Source of the DNA: a virus | Reading direction: 5' to 3' (one strand) | Length of the DNA stretch: 47,631 bases | Virus record (IMG/VR): IMGVR_UViG_3300032285_005160 | Span: 1-47,631 of that record | Shown here: in pieces, positions 22,463 through 30,731 of the stretch | Position numbering within the stretch: position 1 is the first letter of the stretch | Layout of the letters: each line of letters opens with the position of its first letter | The notes under the pieces: model-generated | What the model saw: only the letters and a program-made list of their open reading frames with translations | What the model was told of the DNA's origin: nothing | Database searches by the model: none | Program-made: the position numbers and the translations under genes

Positions 22463-22492
22463 GTTTATACACTTACTATTTTTTACTATATA
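22463..22492 (+). promoter_or_regulatory. Early-type promoter A
   Basis: GTTTAT (22463-22468), 18 nt, TATATA (22487-22492) on the plus strand. AGGTTTATACACTTA is identical to the minus-strand promoter at 18111. Predicted start near 22499, just before AAAGGAG (22501-22507) and the ATG at 22518. Confidence 0.7.
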
Positions 22493-22517
22493 CTTATATA
22501 AAAGGAGAGTATATAGT

Positions 22518-22787
22518 ATGACTAAAGAAGAAATTCTAAGAGTAGTATCAGATAAATCAAGAAATTATCAAGTTAAATTCACTAAAAGTAATGGTGATGA
22601 AAGATTTATGAGATTCACTCTTAATCCAGAATTAATTGGTGATTTAAACATGACTCCAAAAGGAAATGGAACACCACATAATGATGATATTTTAAAAGTT
22701 GTAGAATTATGTGATAATGGTGAAGTTCAATGGAGATCATTTAGATTAGATTCAGTAATTTCTATTGAGGAATACAATCCAGAGTAA
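22518..22787 (+). CDS. SH3-like beta-barrel protein (WYL_2/DUF2693-like)
   Basis: 89 residues. The pattern VKFTKSNGDERFMRFTLNPEL, a short loop, then VQWRSFRLDSVISI is that of the small phage DUF2693/WYL_2 Sm-like barrels. These are common in T4-like genomes and of unknown function, possibly nucleic-acid or ligand binding. Strong AAAGGAG 10 nt before the ATG, own early-type promoter, and a terminator whose stem includes the stop codon: a single-gene transcript that is probably abundant early. Confidence 0.7.
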   Translation: MTKEEILRVVSDKSRNYQVKFTKSNGDERFMRFTLNPELIGDLNMTPKGNGTPHNDDILKVVELCDNGEVQWRSFRLDSVISIEEYNPE

Positions 22788-22802
22788 TCTGGATTGTTTT
22801 TT
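22774..22802 (+). terminator. Rho-independent terminator overlapping a stop codon
   Basis: ACAATCCAGA (22774-22783) and TCTGGATTGT (22788-22797) form a perfect 10-bp stem with a 4-nt loop that contains part of the TAA stop (22785-22787); a T run follows (22797-22802). The minus-strand virion operon ends at 22801, so it also separates two convergent units. Confidence 0.85.
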
Positions 22803-25800
22803 AATTAAAAAACTTATTGAGAAAATCAATCCCTTTTTCTTCATTACTATTTTTTAGGTCTTGATACATATCCTTCTTATCTTCTTTAAATTCTTCGGCT
22901 GCTTCATTAAAATAAGAAGAAAAATTAAATTCACTCCCAGTAGGCGATATGATTCCTGCTCCTAAAAGACCTCCTAATATAATTTGCCTTTTTTCTTCAT
23001 TCGGGAATCCTTCTGCGTTTTCTAATTGATTAATAATATCAGGTACACCATTATTTGATTTAATAACTAAATATGAAATATTAATATCTAATATTGCATC
23101 TATTGCATTAATAATATCCTCAATCATTTGAATCATTTCTTCTATTTCTTTAATAAAACTTTCTATAGGGTCAATTAATTTTTGAAATTTTTCTGAAAGA
23201 TTAAAGGTACTCTGCTTTTTATTAAGTTTCTTTATTTTATTTAAAAAACCTTTTGCTAAAGAAAATAATCCTGGAGCTAAAGATCCAAGAGATACTCCTA
23301 GAAAATCAGGGTAAGATCCTCTAGAACCACTAAATCTACCACCTCTTTCCTCTACTATCTCATCAACCATTGTACTTTCATCCCACCATTCAGCTAAACC
23401 ATCGAATGGATTAATATCATTAAGGTAACCACCCATTTTATTCATGATAACATCTTTTCCTGATTCTAAACCTCTGTCAACTATATCACCTACACCAGAA
23501 GGAGGAGTATAATCATTTTGTATTTCTAATTCTCCTTCAATCCATTTAATAATATTTGATAATTTTAGAAAATTTGGTGGATCAAAATAATAATTTCTAT
23601 AAACAGCGTATTTTTCTGTTTCAATTTCTTTATTTACTTCTTTTAATTCTTCGTCTTTTTTGTTTATTTTATTTTCTAATTCATTAAATTGTTTTTTCTT
23701 TATATCATATTCTTTCGCTTTTTGTTGTTGTATTTCTGAAGTTTGTGCTTTTTTAAATTCATTTAAAAGATTATCGGCGTCTTTTTGTAATGATAATTTA
23801 TCATTCATTAAACTATTAATTTCATCTGATATTCCTTGAGCTTTTTCATTTAATTTTTTTAATTTTTTATTTCTTCTATCATTACCATCATCGCCAATTC
23901 TTGTTTTTTGTAATCCAGCATTTTTTTTGTCAGTTCCTGCTGCCCAAATATAATCCATAGCTCTATCAATAGGTTTAAGAATGTTTAATAACGATTTTAA
24001 AAAACCTTCCCATCCAGCAATTAAATCTTCAGGTGCTGGTAAACAAATTGCTATAACTACAACCATACTTTGACTTCCAGTTGTCCATTTCGGAATTCCA
24101 GGTCTAATTACACTAGGAGAATTAGAAAAAATAAAAGGATTTCCTGCTTTATCTCTGAAAGTAGTTTCTTGTTTACCTTCAGCATTAACCACCGTTCTCA
24201 ATCCAATTTCTGGTAGATCACCTTCATCTAATAATCCAGACGTTATTAATTGTATAAATTCTTGATATGTTGTACTACGATATGGAAGCCAAGGTATTCC
24301 ATTTGCCCAACGTTTACCTCTACCTTCTTCTCCAACTCTATTTGCTTGTTTTTCTATATCTCTTTGAAACATAATAGAATTTGCTTGTTTTAATTCTTTT
24401 AATTCTTTTAGAAAAGTATTATTAACAGTTATATTTGGTTCATTTGGAAAAGGACTAATTATAGTTGGATAACCTATTAATTTAGTGCTAAAATCTTTAA
24501 ACCAATTACTTTTAGTTGGATCAACCATAAAATAATCAATTATAGGAAACCAATATACTCCAGTGCTAGCAATATTATCTACAACTTTTTCTACTTGTGT
24601 AATGACTTGATTTAATAATGCTCCTAATATATCTTCACCTAATTCAATTAAATCACTTAGTATTTCTATGAAAGCTTTTACTGCTTCTAAAATTGATTTT
24701 ACTTTTTTAAGAGATGATTTTATTTTATCTAATTGTGATTTAAATTTATTAAACTTTTTCAATCCAAATACATCTTTTAAACCACCTTTTTTCCATTGTG
24801 CTGGTCTAGCTGATATGGTATCTATAGGACCTTGTTTTAAAAAATTTGATCTAGGATCGCTTATTAAATCTTTATCAAAAGTATAATTATCTTTAAATTC
24901 ATTTAATAAATCATTAACGTAACTTTTCATTTTTTTGTTTACATTAACACCTAAATCGAATTGATCTTCTTCTTCGTTAAAAATATCTTGAGTTATTAAT
25001 TTTGTTAATGCATAAGAATTTAAAACATTAAATATTTTTTGATTTAAGGAAGTAAATGAATCATAATATTTTTTCTCATATCCAGTATCAGTTATTTTAA
25101 TTGGATCAATTCCAGTTAATGTTTGATTTGATAAAAACCAATTAAAATTAGAATTAATATTATAAAATTTATAAGATATTTTTGAACCTGTAAACATTGG
25201 TTCACTTGAAAATTTCATTTTATAAGATATAGACACTGCTCCATTAGCATCTATACTATTAGTTTGATTAGATGATATTATTAAATTATTATTAAAATAT
25301 GGATTAGATAAATATAAATGTTCTAATAACTTTTTTGGATTACTATATGTAATGCTACTTTGATTAAAAGTACCTTTTCCAATATAAAAATTATTAAATG
25401 ACATTTTAAAAGAATCAACATATTGTAATAATATAATTCTAAATTTATATGCTGTACTATTATTAGCAGTAAATGAATCTGAATAATTATTTTTTTTATT
25501 AAATGTACCATCAAGTTTTTTTAATGTTTTTAAAACTATTTCTCTTCCAGATTCAAAATAAGAAATTTCAATATTTATTTGAGATGATAAGAAATTTTTA
25601 CTTAAAACAGTATAATCAAATTGTACATTAAGTGATTGATTTTTATCTGAATCATTAATATAAAAATAAGTATATAATGTAGTTCCACTAGCATTAAATT
25701 GTTTTTTATTTAAAATAAAATCATTATTTGTGACATCTCTATAAAATAATATGTTTGATGAATATGTATCTGGAGAATAACTAAGACCAGTACCAGTAAC

Positions 25801-27105
25801 ATCAGTTAATAAAAAACCTTGATTAAAAAATACCGTACCTACTCCTGAAACTTGTGTAGATAATATCCATCCATTAGTTAATGGATTATTAATAGCTGTT
25901 GGAAAAGAAATATAATTTGTCTTAAAACAATTATCACTAATTTTAAAATCAACATTTGTATAAGTATCAGTTCCAGAATTTATTTGTAATGAAAATAATG
26001 TAGAATTGTTTTTATTAATAGTAAATTCCTGAAAAATATTTTCAATATTAATTCCTTCAGCAATTGATAAAAAAGTAAAATTTTTATTTTGACTTGATAA
26101 TCCATTGTAAGGATATAATCTTATTATTTTAGATGTTTTATCAACTGATATTATTTTTGATTTAGTATAAGCATTATTAGAATTATAATAAATTAAACTA
26201 TGATCACTCCAATAATCTAATTCAGAATCATTTACCAAAGAATCTATTTTAATCTTTTTTATTCCATCGGTATCAATAACTTCTGATCCTTGAAAAGTAT
26301 AATTTGTTACGTAATTTGATTTAGAATCATAATTTGATGATTCTGAATATAAGATTGATTCTAATGTTGAACTAATAGTATTTTTAATATAAAAAAGTTG
26401 TACATTTTGGTTTATAAAGTCAAATGTTTTATTTTTTAAGTCTAAAAATAAAGTTCTCCAATCTTTATCGCTATTATACGCTACAGGATTATTAATATTA
26501 ACTGAATTAATTGCTATTGATTTATCAACAACGGAAGGATCATTAAAAAATTCTCCTTTTTGTTTTGATGTTTCTTCTAACATGGAATTTACATTTTGAT
26601 AATTAATTAAACTTGTTTGAATATCAAATTTAAAATACGATCTATAATCATTTAAACCAACAATTAACGAAGCAAATAAGGCGTCAAGAGATTCTTTTGA
26701 TTTAGTTAAATAAAATTCGCTATCATTTTGTAAATATTGACCTAATAAATTAGAAAGATTATTAAAAAGAGAATCAAAAATAAATTTAGATTGAGAATCA
26801 TAAGCTACGTCGCTTAATAACGAAACATTAGTTATATGATTTGAAGATAAATCGACTTTAATTCTTAATAAATAAGCAAAAAATACTGTTCTAAAATTTG
26901 TAATAATAACATTTAAATTTTTAGATAATTGTACTGCTGGAATAATTTTTTGATCAGCATCTTTAATATATAAATCAATAGTATATAATATTTCTAGAAT
27001 TTTTCTAGGATATGAATATGATAAATTAGGTAAAACAGTATAACTGTAAATATGTCTAATACTATTAGTGTATAATTCTCTTGAAACTTCGTTTATTGAG
27101 CTCAT
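22801..27105 (-). CDS. 1434-residue putative tail/baseplate structural protein
   Basis: Not recognised. Residues 1-650 are Ser/Asn/Tyr-rich beta-type sequence as in tail fibres or baseplate arms; about 770-850 are Lys-rich helices (KFKSQLDKIKSSLKKVKSIL); about 900-1060 hold a more conserved-looking globular part (WANGIPWLPYRSTTYQEF; VVVIAICLPAPEDLIAGWEG); 1095-1170 are a long coiled coil (EKAQGISDEINSLMNDKL); the end has Gly-rich SGSRGSYPDFLGVSLGSLAPG and amphipathic helices. Last gene of the portal-to-spike operon, ended by the 22774 terminator. The position suggests a baseplate or tail-fibre-attachment protein. No catalytic motif seen. Confidence 0.6.
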   Translation of the reverse strand: MSSINEVSRELYTNSIRHIYSYTVLPNLSYSYPRKILEILYTIDLYIKDADQKIIPAVQLSKNLNVIITNFRTVFFAYLLRIKVDLSSNHITNVSLLSDVAYDSQSKFIFDSLFNNLSNLLGQYLQNDSEFYLTKSKESLDALFASLIVGLNDYRSYFKFDIQTSLINYQNVNSMLEETSKQKGEFFNDPSVVDKSIAINSVNINNPVAYNSDKDWRTLFLDLKNKTFDFINQNVQLFYIKNTISSTLESILYSESSNYDSKSNYVTNYTFQGSEVIDTDGIKKIKIDSLVNDSELDYWSDHSLIYYNSNNAYTKSKIISVDKTSKIIRLYPYNGLSSQNKNFTFLSIAEGINIENIFQEFTINKNNSTLFSLQINSGTDTYTNVDFKISDNCFKTNYISFPTAINNPLTNGWILSTQVSGVGTVFFNQGFLLTDVTGTGLSYSPDTYSSNILFYRDVTNNDFILNKKQFNASGTTLYTYFYINDSDKNQSLNVQFDYTVLSKNFLSSQINIEISYFESGREIVLKTLKKLDGTFNKKNNYSDSFTANNSTAYKFRIILLQYVDSFKMSFNNFYIGKGTFNQSSITYSNPKKLLEHLYLSNPYFNNNLIISSNQTNSIDANGAVSISYKMKFSSEPMFTGSKISYKFYNINSNFNWFLSNQTLTGIDPIKITDTGYEKKYYDSFTSLNQKIFNVLNSYALTKLITQDIFNEEEDQFDLGVNVNKKMKSYVNDLLNEFKDNYTFDKDLISDPRSNFLKQGPIDTISARPAQWKKGGLKDVFGLKKFNKFKSQLDKIKSSLKKVKSILEAVKAFIEILSDLIELGEDILGALLNQVITQVEKVVDNIASTGVYWFPIIDYFMVDPTKSNWFKDFSTKLIGYPTIISPFPNEPNITVNNTFLKELKELKQANSIMFQRDIEKQANRVGEEGRGKRWANGIPWLPYRSTTYQEFIQLITSGLLDEGDLPEIGLRTVVNAEGKQETTFRDKAGNPFIFSNSPSVIRPGIPKWTTGSQSMVVVIAICLPAPEDLIAGWEGFLKSLLNILKPIDRAMDYIWAAGTDKKNAGLQKTRIGDDGNDRRNKKLKKLNEKAQGISDEINSLMNDKLSLQKDADNLLNEFKKAQTSEIQQQKAKEYDIKKKQFNELENKINKKDEELKEVNKEIETEKYAVYRNYYFDPPNFLKLSNIIKWIEGELEIQNDYTPPSGVGDIVDRGLESGKDVIMNKMGGYLNDINPFDGLAEWWDESTMVDEIVEERGGRFSGSRGSYPDFLGVSLGSLAPGLFSLAKGFLNKIKKLNKKQSTFNLSEKFQKLIDPIESFIKEIEEMIQMIEDIINAIDAILDINISYLVIKSNNGVPDIINQLENAEGFPNEEKRQIILGGLLGAGIISPTGSEFNFSSYFNEAAEEFKEDKKDMYQDLKNSNEEKGIDFLNKFFN

Positions 27106-27108
27106 TAA

Positions 27109-27309
27109 TTAATCTCTATTTTCTTCCCTTTCTTTTTCCAAATTAGATATTCTATGTTTATGAATTAAATAAGGTAATTCCTCTTTTAAATCAATTAATT
27201 CTTCTAATTGCTCTTCTAATTTTTTTTCTAACACCATTTTTAATTTAATTAAAGTAGATTTAGTATTAATTAATTCTTCTTTATTTATAACATCTTTATA
27301 TTCACTCAT
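27109..27309 (-). CDS. Small coiled-coil protein
   Basis: 66 residues, nearly one helix with leucines at heptad spacing (IKLKMVLEKKLEEQLEELI) and a charged tail. No known family. It overlaps the stop region of the upstream zinc-type protein by 4 bp and lies 3 nt before the 1434-residue gene, so it is coexpressed with the baseplate proteins. It may be an assembly chaperone; nothing in the sequence proves this. Confidence 0.55.
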   Translation of the reverse strand: MSEYKDVINKEELINTKSTLIKLKMVLEKKLEEQLEELIDLKEELPYLIHKHRISNLEKEREENRD

Positions 27310-27611
27310 TTTTTACTCCTAAATAATGATAATGTTTCAATTAAATCTTCTACTTTATCTTTAACAAAAGATATATAACATTCTTCACAAAAAGATTTTG
27401 ATATCATAGTTTTTTCATCAGATATTAATGTAATTCTTCTTTCGCGATTTTCTAAATCTTCTGTCATAATGTCTTCATATTCTATAAAAGAATCATTTTC
27501 ATAAAAAAACTCACGTTTTTTAATCATGATTGGTGATTCAGTTTCTGGATTCATCATGATAGAAACTTTTGGTTTTAATTTAACTTCTTTATCACAACAC
27601 ATACATTTCAT
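27306..27611 (-). CDS. Small four-cysteine (probable zinc-binding) protein
   Basis: 101 residues. An N-terminal KCMCCDKEV and a later SFCEECYISF (about 73-82) give the C-x-C-C/C-x-x-C arrangement of a treble-clef or ribbon-type zinc site with a long insertion between. The insertion is acidic and beta-type. No similarity to gp26-type proteins is evident. It lies between the spike-adjacent protein and the coiled-coil protein in the virion operon. Likely an assembly factor rather than part of the particle, by position only. Confidence 0.5.
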   Translation of the reverse strand: MKCMCCDKEVKLKPKVSIMMNPETESPIMIKKREFFYENDSFIEYEDIMTEDLENRERRITLISDEKTMISKSFCEECYISFVKDKVEDLIETLSLFRSKK

Positions 27612-27614
27612 ATT

Positions 27615-28235
27615 TTAATTCTCACTTAATGGTCCTGTAATTGAAAAAGATTGAGGTCCTATACCAGCAGGTGGAGGAAGAGTACTATCTGTTCCACTAA
27701 TAGTAACAAACGTTCCAGTAGTAAATGCTTTTTTAATTGCATTAGCAAATTTATTTGCTTTAAGTAAAATTAAAAGACCTAAAGAAAGATCACTTGGCGT
27801 TTCATCTAAAAAAATACTTGTAAAATCACTTTGAAGAAGAGTTAATAATGTAGGAGCAGTAATTTGAGCTACTGCTGGAGTTCCAGGAGGAGTTAGTATT
27901 CCTCCTAATGGTAACATAACAGATCCTGGATCAATAACTATTGCTAATGTATATAATTGAACAGCTGTAGCATATTGTAAAGCTGATTTTTGAGCATCTA
28001 TTGAAGCTGTTCCAGTTCCAGGGATACTAGCAACCGCAACTATTGGAGCAACCATAAGTATTTTATTAGTACTTTTAACTTTTCTTTTTCCTGGGTCATA
28101 TAATTCTTTGACATAATTATCTACTGCAGTAGCAAATGAATTAGCATGATTTTGCATATCTATAACCGCTGAACCGCTACCGCCTTCAGCTGATAGAACA
28201 TCTACAAAATCTAAAATTAAACCAGCAAATGACAT
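27615..28235 (-). CDS. Spike-adjacent hypothetical structural protein
   Basis: 206 residues, rich in Ala, Gly, Pro, Thr and Ile, poor in charge, and unlike its Lys-rich neighbours. It has hydrophobic runs (ILMVAPIVAVASIPG, about 59-73; LGLLILLKANKFANAI) but no clear transmembrane helix. It contains DVLSAEGGSGSAVID near the N-terminus and ends with a Pro-rich PPPAGIGPQSF segment. It directly follows the spike gene, where T4-, P2- and Mu-type phages often encode a spike partner or a tip protein. It has no PAAR signature. Function open. Confidence 0.5.
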   Translation of the reverse strand: MSFAGLILDFVDVLSAEGGSGSAVIDMQNHANSFATAVDNYVKELYDPGKRKVKSTNKILMVAPIVAVASIPGTGTASIDAQKSALQYATAVQLYTLAIVIDPGSVMLPLGGILTPPGTPAVAQITAPTLLTLLQSDFTSIFLDETPSDLSLGLLILLKANKFANAIKKAFTTGTFVTISGTDSTLPPPAGIGPQSFSITGPLSEN

Positions 28236-28278
28236 CTTTTATTTATTCCTTTTTAAAAAATTATATATAACCATAATT

Positions 28279-29613
28279 TTATCCTGGTAAAGGTGGAGTA
28301 GGTCCTCCAGGTATTGAAGTTGCATGTTTATGATTTTTAAGTGAAATAGATGTAGGTCCAGCTTTAACATCACCTAAACTAACTGTAACTCCATCACTAC
28401 CTTTTACTGTAACATTACCAGTAATTTCAACTTCTCCATCTAATATTATTTTGCCACCTGTTGCTTTAGAAGCTGATTTTAACGTCAATTTTCCACTTGC
28501 TATTTCAAAACTTGCTGATCCAGTAGTTCCAGTATTTTCAAATTTTATCGAACTACTTCCATGAGTAAAAGTTGAACTACCAATAACCCCTTTAACTTTT
28601 AATTCAGCATTACTTCCTTCTAATAATAATTCGGTTTGTAGTCCAGGAAAATTACCAACTTTAACACTTAATGATCCTCCTCCTAATTTTAAAGAGTCAG
28701 AAAGTGTAGTTCCTATTTTCACTTCTAATGCACTTTGATCAAATATAAACTGAGAAAGATAGAGAGGCCCTACTCCTATTTTAAATGATACTTCAGCGCC
28801 TGATATATTAGTTAAATTTATTTTAAAATCTCCAGTTCCTAATCTAATTCCATAAGAACCACTAATAACATTCCAATCTACTGTATATTTTTTTCCTTTT
28901 ATTTTTCCATTACCAGCCTCAAAACTATAACTTCCAAAAATGTCTAATGCTTCTAAACCTATTCTTCTATGTATAGAATTAACAACCGAAAAATCAGCAT
29001 CTTTTTTAGTTCCTTCGTAATAAGAAAAACCTTTACCTTGAAGATAAAATTGACCACTATTAGAAAAAAAATTAAAACCATTAGAAGCTGAAAAATTAAA
29101 AACACCGCTTCTAATTAAAATACCATTTTTAGCTGCATCTGTTGATAATGAAAAGAATGAATTAGAACCATCAATTATAAAATCATTACCTATAGAAATA
29201 TTAATTTTTTTAGAATCAAATTTAAGATAAGATAACCCAGCATAACTATGAAAAATATCATTCTTTCCAAGTGGACCAATTCCACTTCTATCAGATCCAC
29301 TTCCTACTAAAGATATTTCACCTGGATCAGGCGCAAATCCACCTCTTGAAATTGCTGAATCATAAGTTTGACCAACAATAAAAACCTTATCAAAATTAGA
29401 ATCTTTAATTAAACATACAACTCTAGATCCAACTAAATATGTATATGAATTATATCCAAAACTAAAAATTGGTATTCCAGTTGCTTCTTCTAATTCTTGA
29501 TGATAATTTTCTAATTTTACCCTATAACTTATTATTTCCTTGTTTCTTTTTTCAAAAGAAGTGATTATACCAAAATCAACTTTAACTTCTAAATTTAAAA
29601 ACCCATCAGCCAT
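28279..29613 (-). CDS. Baseplate central spike (gpV/gp5-like) with H-x-H apex
   Basis: 444 residues. The N-terminal OB fold is visible (FGIITSFEKRNKEIISYRVKL; VGSRVVCLIKDSNFDKVFIVGQ), then a Gly/Ser-rich linker, then a long beta-structured shaft of short irregular repeats (LKLGGGSLSVKVGNF; GGKIILDGEVEITGNVTVKG). It ends LKNHKHATSIPGGPTPPLPG: the H-x-H metal-binding tip seen in P2 gpV and phi92 spikes. There is no lysozyme domain, so it is the P2/Mu form rather than T4 gp5. It pierces the outer membrane on contraction, which supports a Gram-negative host. Confidence 0.85.
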   Translation of the reverse strand: MADGFLNLEVKVDFGIITSFEKRNKEIISYRVKLENYHQELEEATGIPIFSFGYNSYTYLVGSRVVCLIKDSNFDKVFIVGQTYDSAISRGGFAPDPGEISLVGSGSDRSGIGPLGKNDIFHSYAGLSYLKFDSKKINISIGNDFIIDGSNSFFSLSTDAAKNGILIRSGVFNFSASNGFNFFSNSGQFYLQGKGFSYYEGTKKDADFSVVNSIHRRIGLEALDIFGSYSFEAGNGKIKGKKYTVDWNVISGSYGIRLGTGDFKINLTNISGAEVSFKIGVGPLYLSQFIFDQSALEVKIGTTLSDSLKLGGGSLSVKVGNFPGLQTELLLEGSNAELKVKGVIGSSTFTHGSSSIKFENTGTTGSASFEIASGKLTLKSASKATGGKIILDGEVEITGNVTVKGSDGVTVSLGDVKAGPTSISLKNHKHATSIPGGPTPPLPG

Positions 29614-29635
29614 TTACTTATTATATAATAAAAAA

Positions 29636-29971
29636 TTAATAATTTTGTGTTTGATATGAAATATAATCAACTTCTATTCCAATAGAACCTAAGCCTTTAG
29701 TTCCTAAATAATAAATTTCTCTTCCTAAGTAATAATCACTAAAAGAATAAAAATTATTTATGTCATCTAATATCCAACTTAAATTAGGATCACCAAATAA
29801 ACGAAATGATACTTTATCTGGACGATATTGTTCATTACTTAGGATTGTTGCTTTTAACATAGATTTTTTTAATGGTAATTGTGGTGGATATGATATTGAT
29901 GAATATGATATCGTATTTAAATTTTCATTATTAGTAGTAATAATATTAGCATAATTAAAATAATTATTCAT
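29636..29971 (-). CDS. Baseplate wedge protein gp53-like
   Basis: 111 residues. The core YRPDKVSFRLFGDPNLSWIL followed by DDINNFYSFSDYYLGREIYY has the gp53 signature: RPD, the (F/Y)GDP-L-W motif, an N-x-x strand, then G-(K/R) before the final strand. In T4 gp53 joins neighbouring baseplate wedges; in contractile systems the gp53-like LysM-type domain caps the inner ring. The N-terminal 40 residues are Asn/Ser/Tyr-rich. Its start overlaps the previous gene by 4 bp, and it precedes the spike, as in related hub clusters. Confidence 0.7.
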   Translation of the reverse strand: MNNYFNYANIITTNNENLNTISYSSISYPPQLPLKKSMLKATILSNEQYRPDKVSFRLFGDPNLSWILDDINNFYSFSDYYLGREIYYLGTKGLGSIGIEVDYISYQTQNY

Positions 29972-30705
29972 GACATTCTATACCTTTTAAATTTTCTATA
30001 TGAATATACTTTTCTTGGAAAATTAATTCTTCCTGTTGTAAAATCATAATCAAGAGCTTGATTAATAATTGAATCACTTCCAATTGCTTGATAAAGTGGA
30101 TGATAAGACGAACACTCAACAGTAATATTTCTTCTCATTGGCGTTAAATCTCGTGTACTATAAGGCGGTAAATGTTGAACATTAACACTAGTAACTATAA
30201 CAGGAAAATCAATAAAAATAGCACCTATATTTAATAAACAATAACGAGGAGGAGAAAATTTACCGTCATATTGAGGATAAACAAGTGATTCAAATTTAGC
30301 ACTAATCCTAGCAATCTGCTCTATTGTCCATGGACTTTTTATTGGACCAAAATTCTCAGATCCCTGAAAAGGGGTATTCGATAACCTCTCAGTTCCATCA
30401 GCATAATATACTAAATTAAGAGTAAATTTAATATCACTACTATTAGTATAAATTTTTATAGGTTCATATCTTCCTAAAATTTGTGTTTCTTCATAATTAG
30501 CAGTTTTTTGTAAATTTGGTAATTCTCCACCTTCTCCTAAATATTGAAAAGGTATATGACTTCTTCTTAATCCATAAGCTTTACCTCTTAAAGTACGATC
30601 TTGCATAATTAAACCGAATTTCCAAGCATTCATAGGCTGAACTCTAAACTCGCCAGGTCTTGCTCCTCTAAAAAATATCCTCATGTCTTGATTTCTAGAA
30701 CTCAT
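29968..30705 (-). CDS. Putative tube-initiator / hub-associated baseplate protein
   Basis: 245 residues. The last half alternates short beta strands: KIYTNSSDIKFTLNLVYYADG, a helix (IEQIARISAKFESLVYPQYD), PRYCLLNIGAIFIDFPVIVT, SVNVQHLPPYSTRD and RRNITVECSSYHPL. This 'P.v...G....G.v..v.v.w..P' pattern is that of tail-tube-cap and hub-adaptor folds (T4 gp48/gp54 and similar). It lies between the tape measure and gp53, the usual place. The specific orthology cannot be settled from the sequence alone. Confidence 0.5.
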   Translation of the reverse strand: MSSRNQDMRIFFRGARPGEFRVQPMNAWKFGLIMQDRTLRGKAYGLRRSHIPFQYLGEGGELPNLQKTANYEETQILGRYEPIKIYTNSSDIKFTLNLVYYADGTERLSNTPFQGSENFGPIKSPWTIEQIARISAKFESLVYPQYDGKFSPPRYCLLNIGAIFIDFPVIVTSVNVQHLPPYSTRDLTPMRRNITVECSSYHPLYQAIGSDSIINQALDYDFTTGRINFPRKVYSYRKFKRYRMS

Positions 30706-30731
30706 ACTATATTCCTTTTTTAATTAAAAAA

